From Oppiella nova (Eukaryota; Arthropoda; Arachnida; Sarcoptiformes; Oppiidae): DNA of 26,964 bases. Made by a program: the position numbers and the translations under genes. Shown one piece after another: positions 1 through 12,557 of the stretch. The stretch is from positions 6,299-33,262 of the forward strand of contig CAJPVJ010000093.1 of NCBI GenBank assembly GCA_905397405.1, written 5' to 3'. Position 1 is the stretch's first letter. Each line of letters opens with the position of its first letter. Under the pieces are notes generated by a model. It saw only the letters and a program-made list of their open reading frames with translations, ran no database searches and was not told the DNA's origin.

Positions 1-215
1 AAAAAGACTGCAAACTTTTACTATTGAATACACTGAATAAATTAAGACTTTCTAAAGTCTATATTCTTAAAATTTTTGACAACTCTATAATACCTGTATA
101 AGTATTTTTATACCATAGCTTACTGTTAAGTTAATTATAATAAACAATTAATTTAGTCCTAAATTATATATAAATGTGTGAACAAATGGGTGCAATTGGT
201 ATGCTATGTGTGCAG
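1..215 (+). other. Intron of the fatty acid synthase gene
   Basis: AT-rich sequence ending in an AG acceptor at 214-215, just before the first recognisable synthase exon. No coding sequence is visible here in any frame. The exons for the synthase N-terminus (start codon and first few dozen ketosynthase residues) must lie to the left of the window. Confidence 0.7.
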
Positions 216-3200
216 ATCTATTCAACACCCCCATGGGAATGGGAAAACTGGATAACCTCGAGAAGTTTGACGCAGACTTCTTCGGCTGCAATGATGTGGA
301 GCCCAACAATATGGACGCACAGATGAGACTACTTCTGGAGCGGGTGTGGGAAGCCATTTGGGACTCCGGTCTGTCGCACTAACTCACTCATTATCTTATA
401 CCCTAAGCTAACCCTAACCCCTACCTCCCCCGTCAGGCAACGACCCAGCATACCTGAGCGGCACAAACACCGGCGTATTCATCGGCAACTGTTTCGATGA
501 GATCCTAAACGCCCACTCCTCTGTCGGCACAATCCCTCTCTACAAGCAATACATCGCGACTCAGATCTCTCATCGATTCAATCTGAGGGGTCCGTCGATG
601 GCTGTGGACACCGCCTGCGCCTCCAGCTTCTCCGGACTCAACGAAGCGCTCACTTATATGAGGCACGGCATCATCGACAATGCCATTGTCTGCGGCATCA
701 ACTTAGGCCTCAACCCTCTCATGCAGTTCCAGTTCTATAAGCTTAATATGTTGTCACCGGACGGCCGGTGCAAGTGTTTGGACGAGTCGGCCAACGGCTA
801 CGCCAAGGGTGAGGCTGTGGTGGCCATCATTTTGCAGCGAAAACCTGCGGCCAAAAGGATTTACGCGACACTAATCCACACGAAGACCAATAATGACGGC
901 TATGAGGAGATGGGCATCACTTTCCCCACGTGGGAGTCGCAGAGGGACCTCATGATCGCCACCTATAACGAGGCCGGCATTAATCCGCACGACGTCGAGT
1001 ACGTTGAGGCCCATTGCACCGGCACTCAGGCCGGGGATCCCGAGGAGATGAAAGCCATTTGCGAGTCCATGTGTTCGGGTATGCAATCAATTGATTATAA
1101 CTTATAATTAAATATAGAAACAGTTTTTCAATAGAAATGTGTTTTGTTTGACTGAATGATTAGGCGGTCGTAAGAAACCGATTTTGATCGGCGCCCACAA
1201 GTCAAACATCGGACACACGGAGGCCTCGTCCGGGTTGTGTGCCGTCTCCAAAGTGATCATATCCTTTGAAAACGAGTTAATTCCCGGAAATATTCACTAC
1301 AACCGACCCAACCCTAAGGTAGAGGGCATACAGAAGGGTCTGTTACAGCCGGTGTACAAGAACTGGCCGTTCACTGGCGTATACGCCGGACTCAATAACT
1401 TTGGTTTCGGTGGATCTAATATTCACGTCATTATCAAGTGTCCAAAGATTAAGCCGTCGATTGACAACAACAAAGTTGTGGACAAAATCCCGCGTTTAGT
1501 GAATATGTGCGGAAGGGATGAAACTGGAGTCAACTATTTCTTTGAGAAACTCTTGGAGACACCAAACAAAATCACTCGCGAGTTGTTAGCAATGGTTAAC
1601 GACATCTCAAAGACGGCACCGTTTAAGACAAACGCCGGCTATATGGGTATGGGTTCCCGGGGGTATATACTGATCGATAGTATGGATAAACTAAAAGAAA
1701 TTAAAACCTTTAACGCGAAAGAAATTAAGGAAAAGGATAGAGAGGTTTGGTTTATATTGTCGGGAATGGGAACCCAATGGCAAGCGATGGCCAAAAACTT
1801 GATTCGTATCGACGTCTTCGAGAAGTCAATCCGAAACTTATGCGAAATAATGAAGAAGTATTCAATTGATTTGTGGGATTTGCTCACTAATGATAAGCAA
1901 GACATTATGGGTTCGGTACTCAACTCTTTCATAACTATAGCCGCCATTCAAATCGCTTTAATTGATTTGCTGGAAGAACTCGGTGTGAAACCCGATGGCA
2001 TTGTCGGCCACTCTATTGGTGAACTCACCTGTGCTTACGCTGACAAATGCCTGACAGCTGAGGAGACCATTATTATGGCCTATTGGAGGGGAAAGTGTAT
2101 TGAGAGTAACAAGTCATGTGTCGGACGTATGGCTGCTGTGGGTATGGGTGCAAAAGAGGCCAAAACTATAGTCCCGTCCAATGTCTTCATCGCTTGCGAT
2201 AATTCCGACGATTCTGTCACTGTTTCTGGAGATAATAGAGCCGTTGAAGACTTCGTTAAATACCTGAAAGACAAGAGTATATTCGCCGCTAATGTCGAGA
2301 GCTGTGGCATACCTTTCCACTCACCGCTTATGTATCCAATCGGCGAGCAGTTGACCGGACGGCTGAAGAATGTAATGCCGGAGACCAGGAAGATGTCGAC
2401 CAAATGGGTCAGCGCTAACTTCAATAACACATCCAAAAGCCTTTCGTCCAACTATTTCGTCGATAACCTCTTATATCCGATCCGTTTCAACGAAGCCATC
2501 AAACAGATCCCCGACAACGCCATTGTCGTCGAAATAGCGCCCCATTCTCTCCTTCAGTCAATAGTTAAGCGCAGTTTAGGTCCAAACATATCGTACGTAC
2601 CGCTGATGAAGAGAAACGAAAACAACTTAAACCTATTGCTGTCGAGTGTCGGCACTCTATATACACTCGGTTTGAATCCTCAGATCGAGAAACTCTACCC
2701 TAAAGTCCAGTATCCCGTCTCTAACGGCACTAAATTCATATCACCGCTCATTAAGTGGATCCACGACAAGAACTATGTGGTCACCACTTATCCCGAGTTC
2801 TTCAGTGGCTGTCAGGCCAGTGCCACCCGATCCACGAAATGCAATCTTTTGGTGAGCTATGAATCCTAAAATCNATTCATATCACCGCTCATTAAGTGGA
2901 TCCACGACAAGAACTATGTGGTCACCACTTATCCCGAGTTCTTCAGTGGCTGTCAGGCCAGTGCCACCCGATCCACGAAATGCAATCTTTTGGTGAGCTA
3001 TGAATCCTAAAATCACTTCTCATATGCAATAGTTTTATAACACATTTCATGTATTTTCAGGACAAAGAGGACCAGTACGTGACCGGCCACGTGATCGACG
3101 GCCGAAACCTATACCCGGGAACGGGATATCTGTTGCAGGTGTGGAAGCACTTGGCCGGCAGTAATAACGCTGAGTTCGATGAGGTGGCCGTCGAGTTCCG

Positions 3201-6200
3201 GGACGTGATCTTCCATCGGGCGACGATTGTTCAGCACAACAAAGAGATTGAGTTCAAGACTACCATTGATTTGTCAAATGGAGACTTTGTTTTGTCCGAA
3301 AGCAATGCAGTGGTGGTCACCGGAAACATCCAGGTCTTGAATAAGGGTCTCGAATATCAGTACTATTTGGAGGAGAACTCATACAAAATCAGTAAATCTG
3401 AGAATTTGGTGCTTCAAAAGCAAGACATCTATACCGGACTCCGGCTCCGGGGCTACGATTACGGACAGACCTTTCAATGCGTGTCCGAAGCCTATGTCGA
3501 GGACAGGAAGGTTAAGGCTCTCGTCGATTGGACCGACAATTGGGTGGCGTTTACGGATAATATGATACAAATTATGATCGTTGGCGTCGACACTAAAGGC
3601 CTGTTTATTCCGGTGCGACTCGATATGATCCGATTTGATCCCAAACTACTCTTATCAGAGGTCGAGTCAGTGGGTGATAATCCAAGAATTGAGGCCATTT
3701 TCGATTACGATACCAGAATAGGTGTGGCAAAGGGTCTGGAGTACAGGGGACTGAAAACAAATCTAATTTCACGGAACTTGAATCTGAATAAAGTGGTGCA
3801 GGGTCACTATAGCTTTGAGGCTTACGACGGGCCGGTAACCTTTGAGGGCCAGGCGTTGACTGAATACAGAGCCGTTTGCGACAAATTGGCCGAAAGTGTG
3901 CACAAAAAGTTTGAAATGTTGAGAGGTGTCGGCAAAAATGCTAACATTATTAGCACTAAGACAGAGAAAGTGGACAAAGCGTTGAAAGGGAAAGACAGAT
4001 ATTTGTATCCATTTTTACTGGACTTACAGAATGCTAACAAATATGATCTGGATGCGATTAAAGAAAACAAATACTTTGAAGACTTGGACGACGATTTGAT
4101 GTTGAGTTCGTTGTATAACAAATGGCTAATCGACGTACAGATTATGACCGTTTATGACAATAAAAAGCCTGGTGAATTGAGTGTCTTAGAGTTGAATGAT
4201 AGTTACGAGCCAATTCAGCCCAGTGTTGTCCATAGTTTAGATCCTCACGAGTACTACGTTAAGCTCGTGTACAATACGGCCTCCCGTTCCCCGACCGATA
4301 CTAAAGTCACTGAATGGCCAGCCAGTGACTCGACAGTGCCGTTGAGTTTCAAAGACTTGGATCTAATTGTCTACAAGAATGACAACAACTCATCTATTAA
4401 TTTGAGTGATTTATGTCAGTCAGCCTGGGATTCACTCAAAGATTACGCCTTCTTCGAGATTGTCTTCAGAGATAAGTTCACGTCGAGTGAGAAATTGATC
4501 CGTTATTTACTGGACAGGAAGTCACAGACAATGGATGGAAAGCAGATTAAATCTGAGGCCGAAAAGTGTGGCTTTACTTACATCTCGTGGAATCGGAACC
4601 AATTCGGAGCCAATGCTATGCTCTTCAGAAAAATGACCACAAATATAGAGCTCGACAAACAAGTAATCATTGAAGTGGACAACAATTACAACAATTGGTT
4701 GTCTAAAGTACAGGAAGAGATGAAATCAGTGCACAATAAGCCCGACGGAGAGAACATTTGGCTCATCGCTAACAACACCTCGAAGAATGGTATCTTAGGT
4801 CTGATCTATAGCTTGAGGCGAGAGGTGAATGGTATGCGAATCAAAAGTATTTTCAATTACGACGGCATTAATGATAAGTTTCTGGACAACCGGAACCTAT
4901 TGAGCGAGATCATCAAAAAGGATTTGGTGTACAACGTGTTCAAAGACAATCGTTGGGGCTTTTATAAGGCTAACTTCAGATCACTGCAGAAGACAGTGAT
5001 GGCTGAACACTGTTTCCTCAACAACAGCAATAAGGGAGACCTTTCGAGCCTCAAGTGGTTTGAGTGTCAGCACAAGCTATGGCCCATCGGTCGCAAAGAC
5101 GAGCAAATGTTATGCAAAATATACTATTCGGCCCTTAATTTCAGAGATATTATGTTAGCCTCCGGTCAGTCAATCATTACTATAAAAATCATTTAAACTA
5201 TTCTGACATTTGTTTGCAAACATTGATGTTTAGGCCGACTACCAGCCGATGCCCTCCCGGGAGATATGGCACTTCACGACTGCATTCTGGGACTCGAGTT
5301 CTCGGGTCGGGACGAGAATGGGAATCGTGTGATGGGAATGATTCCGTCCAAAGCGTTGGCCACCACTTGTATTGTGGACGACCCGGACTTCTTGTGGCCC
5401 ATACCTGACAACTGGACTATGGAGGAGGCCTCGACTGTTCCCTGTGTTTACTCAACCGCTTATTATTCACTCATAATTAGAGGTAATCTGAAGAAAGGAG
5501 AGAAAGTACTGATCCATTCGGGTAGTGGTGGTGTGGGACAGGCGGCCATTAATATATGTCTGAGTATGGACTGCGAGGTCTTTATTACTGTCGGATCGGA
5601 CGCCAAACGAGAGTATCTCAAGAAGAAGTTCCCGAAACTAACTGACCGTCAATTCTCTTCGTCCCGAGACTTGAGTTTCAAGACTCACGTAATGAACGCA
5701 ACGCAGGGAAAGGGAGTAGATTTGGTGCTCAACTCCCTGTCCGACGACAAACTAAAGGCTAGCGTTGAATGTCTAGCTCACAACGGAAGGTTCCTCGAGA
5801 TTGGAAAGTATGATATGTCTGTCAACAGCAGATTAGGTATAAAATAAACTTATTATTACAATAATTATAACTAAATGTATAATTGATTTAATTATGATTT
5901 GTGTAGATATGAGTGAAATGATTAAAAACAAGTCATTTCATGGCATCCTTTTGGACGCGTTGTTCACAACCGATGAAAACACACCGAAATCTGTGCTGAA
6001 GGACAGGAAACGCATTTGGGAACTGATCGACGCCGGCATCAAATCGGGAACCGTTAAGCCATTGGACAGCAGTATATTCAGTGTCGACGAGAGCGAAGAG
6101 GCCTTTCGTTTTATGTCTTCGGGGAAACACATGGGAAAAGTGGTCATTAAGATCAGGGATGAGGAACCGGAGGGTCAGAGGATGTCAACGAAACCACTGC

Positions 6201-7180
6201 TTATCGAAGCGATTCCGAGGACTGTATTCAATGCCAACAAAGTCTATATAGTTAGCGGCGGTTTAGGAGGTTTCGGGTTAGAGCTCATCGACTGGATGTG
6301 CGAAAGAGGTGCCCAAAAGTTTTTGGTCACCTCAAGAAGTGGTCTAAAGGACTCGTACCAGAAATCAAAGATCAAACGCTTGCAAACGAGAATGGGCGCC
6401 GACATCCACATCGTTACGGATCTGGACCTGACATCACCCAAAGAAGCGACACAACTGTTTAACATTGCCTCACAATTGGGTCCAATCGGCGGTCTCTTTC
6501 ATCTGTCGCTTGTGTTGGCCGACACTATCTTTGAGAATCAGTCGGAAGAAACGTTTAAAATTGTTTGCCACTCGAAGTCGGATCAGTTCACCATTTTGGA
6601 CATCATTTCCCGGAAGTACTGCCCGGACATCGACTACTTCGTCGCCTTCTCGTCCGGCGTGACCTCACGTGGAAATGTAGGCCAAACCAACTACGGCTTC
6701 AGCAACTCAATTATGGACAGAGTGTGTGACGTGCGTAAGGCTGACGGCTATAACGCCCTCTCCATCCAGTGGGGAGTCATTGGGGATGTAGGGGTTGTCG
6801 TGAAAAGCACCGGACGGGACGACATCGTCATCATCGGAACGGTAGCCCAGCGTATGCCGTCGTGTCTGCAAACAATGGACACGCTGTTGCAGTCGGACCA
6901 TCCCGTGTGTATGTCTTTCGTGAAGTGTGAGCCCAAACTGGAGTCGAGTGGAGGCAAAGAGAACTTCATGAAGAAGTTGGCGCACATTCTCGGTATGGAT
7001 GACATCAAGAAAGTCGACCCCAACACCAAACTCCTGAAGCTGGGTATGGACTCACTTATGGCGGTCGAGGTGCAGCTGTCCATCGAAAGGGAGTTCGGAA
7101 CTGTTCTCACGGCACAGGAGATCCGCGAGCTCTCCATCGCTAGAGTTCTCGAGATCGGAACCAATTCGGAGGCCAAATGA
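216..7180 (+). CDS. FASN: Type I fatty acid synthase, 5' partial, no thioesterase domain
   Basis: Cytosolic multienzyme that builds saturated acyl chains from acetyl- and malonyl-CoA with NADPH. Exons by splice sites and phase: 216-368, 437-1078, 1164-2851, 3061-5164, 5234-5836, 5907-7180; together 2153 residues without a break. Domains in order, numbered from the first residue in the window: ketosynthase (active Cys111 in DTACASS, His243 in EAHCTGT, Lys277 and His282 in HKSNIGH); malonyl/acetyltransferase (Ser548 in GHSIGE, YWRGKC arginine); dehydratase (His837 in GHVIDGRNLYP, Asp993 in FTDNMIQ); a weakly conserved central region; enoyl reductase (HSGSGGVGQ, about 1622); ketoreductase (SGGLGGFG, Tyr1992 in GQTNYGF); ACP (Ser2112 in GMDSL). 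The protein stops 41 residues after the ACP serine, so the usual thioesterase of about 300 residues is absent. Exons are much richer in G+C than the spacers. A 140-bp duplication at the exon 3 donor does not alter the deduced mRNA. Confidence 0.95.
2734..3014. repeat. 140-bp direct duplication around one N
   Basis: Bases 2734-2873 and 2875-3014 are identical and separated by a single N at 2874. The unit spans the last 118 bp of synthase exon 3, its GTGAGC donor and 22 bp of intron. Two contig ends that overlap but were joined with an N rather than merged would look exactly like this. Confidence 0.95.
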
Positions 7181-8233
7181 GACCAACGTTTTGAATGAAT
7201 TATTTGTTTTCATTTTATATCTCTAACTGTAATTGTTTTGTTTGCTTTTATTAATCAATTTAAAGGTTTATTGGATTTAGTAATAGTTTGTAAACATTTA
7301 TTGAATATGAATAAAGTTTTATTTTAATTAAGTTGTTGAAGTTTTTTATTTTATCACTCATATTCAAATAAATATGAAATTTCCTATGAATATTTTATAT
7401 TTAGTACTGTATAACACAGTATTAGTATTAGTTAGTATTTTGTTTATGATTTGTACATTATATAATATTTCAAGTGAGTTTTAAACATTATATTACAAGT
7501 TATTTAAAAGTTTAATTTCTATTTTTCATTAATATGGAAATAATCAAGATGATATAATAAATTTTTCTAGTTATATTCACAATTTTTTAGCGAAACAGTA
7601 ATTAAAATGAATTAAAATTTTAGTTTTACCTTAAAATCTAGAATTTCAAATACAGAACCTATAATACATAATAATTTTTATTTATTAAAAAGGAAAATAT
7701 CAAGGAAATAATTAAATATGGAATATTACTAAATCTGTAATTCATAAATAATTGTACTAGCATAATGATGTTGGAGTAAATTTATGATGCAATTTAATAA
7801 AAATTAATAAAAAGCATAAAGTTCTTGAAATTGTTTAAAGAAATTGAAATTTGTAATAATTAGGTAATAAAATATAAACGGATTTTTGTTAGCAGTCTGA
7901 AGCAATTCAAATTCTAACAAAATACCCAAAATTATAAAGTATACTTACGGCAATCATATTTCTTAATATTTACCTAATATTGTAAAAGTGAATTTCAATA
8001 TTTTCCAGTCAATAGGATTTACAAAACAAATAGTTAGAAGTGTTATCAACCAATAAAAATAATGTATCACTCACAAGCCAGTGTCTAAATTATCTTGATA
8101 ATTATCTAAATTATCAGTGTCTTTGACTGTACAAATCATAACTCTTTTTAAATCATAATGAAGACTATTTAATAGTCATTTTGGACTATAAGTATACTAT
8201 TATATTTAGTTTTAGTAATTATAAATTGTTAAA
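7181..8233. other. Intergenic spacer, AT-rich
   Basis: About 1.05 kb between the synthase stop and the start of NRF-like gene A. It holds the synthase 3' UTR (first ~140 bp) and presumably the gene A promoter. No coding exon, in particular no thioesterase-like sequence, is visible on either strand. Confidence 0.6.
7310..7315 (+). promoter_or_regulatory. Polyadenylation signal of the synthase
   Basis: Canonical AATAAA 130 bp past the synthase stop codon, in a T-rich context. It supports 7178-7180 as the true end of the gene, with no further exon expected downstream. Confidence 0.6.
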
Positions 8234-11200
8234 ATGAAGTTCCTGCTCATATTAGTAGCAATATTTATTGTATTAATTAGTAAAACTAATTGTTTAAATA
8301 TCGATGAAGACTATTCATCGGATGAGACAAATACTAATCTAACGGACAGCGAGTCCGATGATAACCACGAAGACGATCGATGTTCTGAGGACGAGATAAT
8401 TGAGAAATTCATAGAAATACTGACTCCCGAAGACTACTCAGAAGGCAAAGACAAGATTAAGTACACAAAGAATTCATTCACTGAACAAATGGCAGCAATG
8501 AGTCGTTTGGGAGTTTACGGCCAAAACGTCAGTCGAAAGACCGAAGGGTTTAATAAAAGGATTTCCAACCGTATGTCCGAAGCGTTTATGTCCATTAATT
8601 TGGAGCCGAGTTGTATGCGATCTTTGATGAGGATTCAGAGCGCTGGCAAGAATGGGGAGCTTTGGGCCCTTAAGTGTAAGTTTTTGTTACAAATTTTGCT
8701 ATTATTTTATTTATTATGTTATAATTCTTTGGCATTTAGCAGTTTAAGTTACCTGTATACTTTGTTATTTAGGATATATACTAGATTAAATATAGCAATT
8801 TATCTGAAATGTTTAAAACCTTGAATTGGTGATTTGTAATAATTTATATGAAACACAGTTTTCGACGCCCAGCCCTCATTCCAGATGACAGTATTCGAGT
8901 TGGGTGGCCCCTCTCTGGGCAACTACGACCAGTGCCTAAGCATTGAAAGTCCATCAGAAGAAGATCAGCCGGTAATAAAAGGTCAATATTGCGGAATCGA
9001 TACCAATTGGATATTAGATATAAAAAGGGGTGACATTCAAGACTATAACACAATGGGAAATATAGCCAATTCATCGGAAGCGGGCAAAAACCTAATGTAT
9101 GGAATGTTTGGCTCTTATGTGCCAATTGTTATATCCCGGGGTAACAAACATAACTCGGACATTACCCTTGAATTTCTGCCATATGCCCTCAAAAAAGATA
9201 CCAAGATAATAAACGGCTACTGTTTGCCTACCACTTGTAAACCTGAAGACCTGTCCGATGCACTCAATGAAAGTAAGTCTTATAGAAAATATTAGTACCA
9301 GTGTATCAACTTTAGACAGCTTGTAATTTGACAGTATAATAATGATTACAAATTATATATTTAAAGTACTATACCCAATTACCCGAATTCCGATTAAATT
9401 TCTAAACGATTGTGATCACAAAGACAAACCAGTTAAATTGGATAAACAGCAAATAATTGCCATGTATGAATTATATAATACTAAATTTGTTTTACTAAGT
9501 TATATTCTATTTTATAAATATAATGCCTAATATTTATCAGTGCAATATTATCATCATTGCTTGCTCTGGTCATTGTGGGCACTATTTGTCATTATTTCTC
9601 AAAGACATCGTTTATTAACCGATTACTCGGAGAATCTTCAGCGGCTTATGTATTGAGATGTTTCTCAGCCAAACGAAGTTGTCAACAAATTTTCAGTTTC
9701 AGACAATTTGAAAAATATAAGGCTATGGATGGCATGAAGTGTTTCCTATCATTTTGGGTCGTATTGGTGCACACCATGGAGTTCGCGGCAGCGGTACTAC
9801 ACACGAGAAATTTCTACTTATCATCGGTTTATAAATTAGCTTTTAATTGGAGAAATTTCTTTTTCCCCAATCCTTTACTTATGGATAACTTTATGTTTAT
9901 ATCAGGTCTATATTTGTTAATAGTAATTAAATGGTTAATTAATTTTATTTATTACATTATTGTTAGCTATTCTGTTGTGCAACACTATATTGTCAAAGTT
10001 GGAGCAAAGCAAAGGAAGATTCAACTATATACAATTTATTATATTTAGGTAATTATTTTGCTAAATTATATTCGCAAAATAAATGAGAAATGTACTAAAT
10101 GATATAACCGGTCAAATATTTCTAATAGGTATCTACGAGTACTTCCGGTGCTGATCGGAGGCATTTGTTTATCATTTCTATTTGAACATTTAGGAGACGG
10201 TATGATTTCATTATACTTATACCGTATATTGTAAAATTCAGTTGCCGTAATTAAGTTTGCTAATTTCATGATACCACTTTACATCATTTTAAAACTAGGT
10301 CCGTTTTGGCCAAATGTAAAATTTTTCATAACAGAACCCTGTTATGAATTATGGTATAAGCCGTTGCTTATGATCAATAATTTTAATCATTACATGCATC
10401 CAAATAGTAATATTAGTTCACCTATACAGGTATACATAAATTTAAAATTTTAACAAACTATACATTCTGAATTATTTATAAATTTTATTTATTCTCAATT
10501 CTAGTGTCTGATTCATACATGGTATGCATCCAAACAATATCCAGCATATTATTAAATCTATATTTGACTGATAATGTTAAACTCAATATCCAAAAGGTAT
10601 GCTTCGGCCGATTTCCAGTTGTACGCGTTATCACCGATAGCACTACTGGTGCTCTACAAGTCTCCCAAATGGGGTATCCTCTGGAATGTCTTAATCCTCA
10701 TGTTTGGCATTTCCATCCCTCTTATAATCCGCTATTGGTTTCAAATTCCACATATTTATGAAGGCTTTTCAAGCAATGACACCCAAATGAATCTGTCTGC
10801 CTGGACCTATCAGTACTGGTCATGTCTGCCATACATCCAGACTTATATCATAGGCTTTTTGACGGCGTATGCCATTAGAAAGTATCCGAAGGCATACTTA
10901 GGCGGACGGGTCGGAGAATCCATTATATCGATCATTGCATTTACGATGACTTTTGGGATCGTTTTCTGGAATAAAAACTTTTTACACTTTAGCTATAGAT
11001 ATACTCGGCTTTACGGATATGAGCTACACGTCTACCTAATTGTTCACAAAGTGTTTTATTTGTCTGGTTTTGTGTGGCTTTTCTATGCCTGCGCTACGGG
11101 TAGAGCCGGTTAGTGACCATCACTTGTGATAAATATATAAACGGATATGAGCTACACGTCTACCTAATTGTTCACAAAGTGTTTTATTTGTCTGGTTTTG

Positions 11201-11924
11201 TGTGGCTTTTCTATGCCTGCGCTACGGGTAGAGCCGGTTAGTGACCATCACTTGTGATAAATATATAAATCTAATTGTATATCATTTGAATACAGCGTTC
11301 ATAAACAAAGTGATGGGTTGGAAAGGGTTCAAAATGATTGAGAATTTGGTACTTGAGATATATATCGTATGTACTAAATATTAAATACATGATTACTCAT
11401 TGATACAGTATTTAACAATTGTTATTACCTTGCTGCATTTGTTATTACAGCTGCACATTTTCTTAATTACGTACAGAATCGGTACATTGAGGGAACAGGT
11501 CACTTATAATGATTATTATATCGTAAGTCAATCCTATAATTATATTAGTACCATCCTAATCATGTTAATTAATTAATTAATTAAAATGTTATGTGAATTG
11601 GTTTAGTGGACAAACACTGTGACCGACTTTTTCCTAACATATTTGGCATCAATAGTGATGGGAATCCTTATAACAAAACCTTTCGCCGCAATGACTAATG
11701 ATTTACTGAAAGGATCCAAAAGACCCCAAAAGAGTCCGACAGTTGTCGACAATAATGGAGACAAATACGACTCAAACGCTCTGAAGATTGATATCTCAAC
11801 TGATAATAAGTCTATTGATGTCAACAATAATAGCAATGATTTTGTAAAAGACAACAACAGTTATACAAACTCGGCGTTTGTTAATGAAATGCATTTAAAT
11901 GAATTAAATAAAGATAAACATTAA
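8234..11924 (+). CDS. NRF-6-like acyltransferase-3 family membrane protein (gene A)
   Basis: Multipass membrane protein of the 'nose resistant to fluoxetine 6'/acyltransferase 3 family; C. elegans nrf-6 is linked to lipid transport, but the substrate is unknown. Exons: 8234-8675, 8859-9272, 9367-9463, 9541-9905, 9967-10048, 10129-10199, 10299-10429, 10505-10521, 10597-11108, 11296-11366, 11451-11522, 11607-11924; phases agree throughout, giving 863 aa. Residues 1-20 look like a signal peptide, followed by an acidic stretch and the NRF extracellular domain (YDQCL, GQYCG, CLPTTC). The membrane part has FWVVLVHT with the conserved His near 394, ISG, RYLRVLP, GPFW, and Trp540 opening WYASADFQ; the last helices sit in exons 10-12 and the tail is Asn/Asp-rich. 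The start is the first ATG and gives the signal peptide. A 128-bp duplication at the exon 9 donor falls in the intron as read. Family call is secure; biochemical role is not. Confidence 0.9.
10505..10521 (+). other. 17-nt microexon of gene A
   Basis: Bounded by AG at 10503-10504 and GTATGC from 10522. It codes CLIHT plus the first two bases of Trp540, completing the family motif Cys-x4-Trp-Tyr-x-Ser-x-Asp-x-Gln with exon 9. The phase (0 in, 2 out) fits both neighbours. A 17-nt exon at the same place in gene D (25007-25023) supports it. Confidence 0.85.
11013..11268. repeat. 128-bp perfect tandem duplication
   Basis: Bases 11013-11140 and 11141-11268 are identical with nothing between them. 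The unit spans the last 96 bp of gene A exon 9, its GTTAGT donor and 32 bp of intron. It resembles the unmerged contig overlap at 2734-3014, without the N. Confidence 0.95.
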
Positions 11925-11961
11925 AATATGTAATTTATAAATTCATTGAAACAAATATCAA

Positions 11962-11967
11962 AATAAA
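11962..11967 (+). promoter_or_regulatory. Polyadenylation signal of gene A
   Basis: AATAAA about 40 bp after the gene A stop codon (11922-11924), in AT-rich sequence; position and spacing suit a short 3' UTR. Confidence 0.5.
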
Positions 11968-12330
11968 ATATTGCACCAAAGGTTCAAAATATAATATTTT
12001 TACATATTTTTAATAAATAAATAGACTATTTATAAGTGATTGAAACATTTACTGATAAATGAATATTCACAGATATTACAATATTTTTATAAATTAAGTA
12101 AATTATAAAACTTAAATAATTTCACTGCCTCTAAAGTATTTTTATTGCCTCTAATGTCAATTTATTTTTAAAAATTATCTTTAGCATCATTATTATATTA
12201 TTACTTTTCATTTTATTATACCTGATAAAAAATTAAAACATTTTATTGCCATATATATTTAGTATACTATACATGCATGCATTTAATTGAGCATATAATA
12301 ACATATTAATTATATTTATTAAAAATTATT

Positions 12331-12428
12331 AGTATATTATAGTATATTATAGTATATTATAGTATATTATAGTATATTATAGTATATTATAGTATATTAT
12401 AGTATATTTATTATAGTATATTATATTT
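12331..12428. repeat. Decamer minisatellite (AGTATATTAT)n
   Basis: Seven perfect head-to-tail copies of AGTATATTAT at 12331-12400, then degenerate copies to about 12428. The paralogous spacer near 16600 lacks the array, so it expanded after the B/C duplication or was lost from the second copy. Confidence 0.9.
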
Positions 12429-12557
12429 ATGTGTGACGGGCAAGCTTTTCCAAATTTAGTCATCCTATATCACAAATAGCTCATAGTTTTATATTGACCC
12501 TTTACCTAGTGGAGTTAACTTGAAAATCTCTGCCCCTTGCCCATCATTGGTTATATA

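Larger units (their letters stand above)
11925..12557. other. Spacer between convergent genes A and B
   Basis: Shared 3' region of gene A (+) and gene B (-). It holds the gene A polyadenylation signal and a decamer array. The stretch around 12060-12300 and the tail from about 12429 have recognisable counterparts at about 16498-16732, so this spacer was part of the duplicated unit. No other gene is seen. Confidence 0.6.

Noticed and set aside
395-425. Telomere-like CCCTAA/CTAACCCTAACCCC motif
   Set aside because: Only two or three loose copies inside a synthase intron; too few for an interstitial telomeric tract.
7181-8233. A detached thioesterase exon after the synthase
   Set aside because: No open frame or GxSxG-type motif on either strand, and a polyadenylation signal lies early in the spacer.
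9273-9366. Gene A exon 3 starting at 9335 with a longer exon 2
   Set aside because: It needs a weak donor in place of GTAAGT at 9273. Starting exon 3 at 9367 keeps the strong donor, the phase and the 97-nt length shared with gene D.
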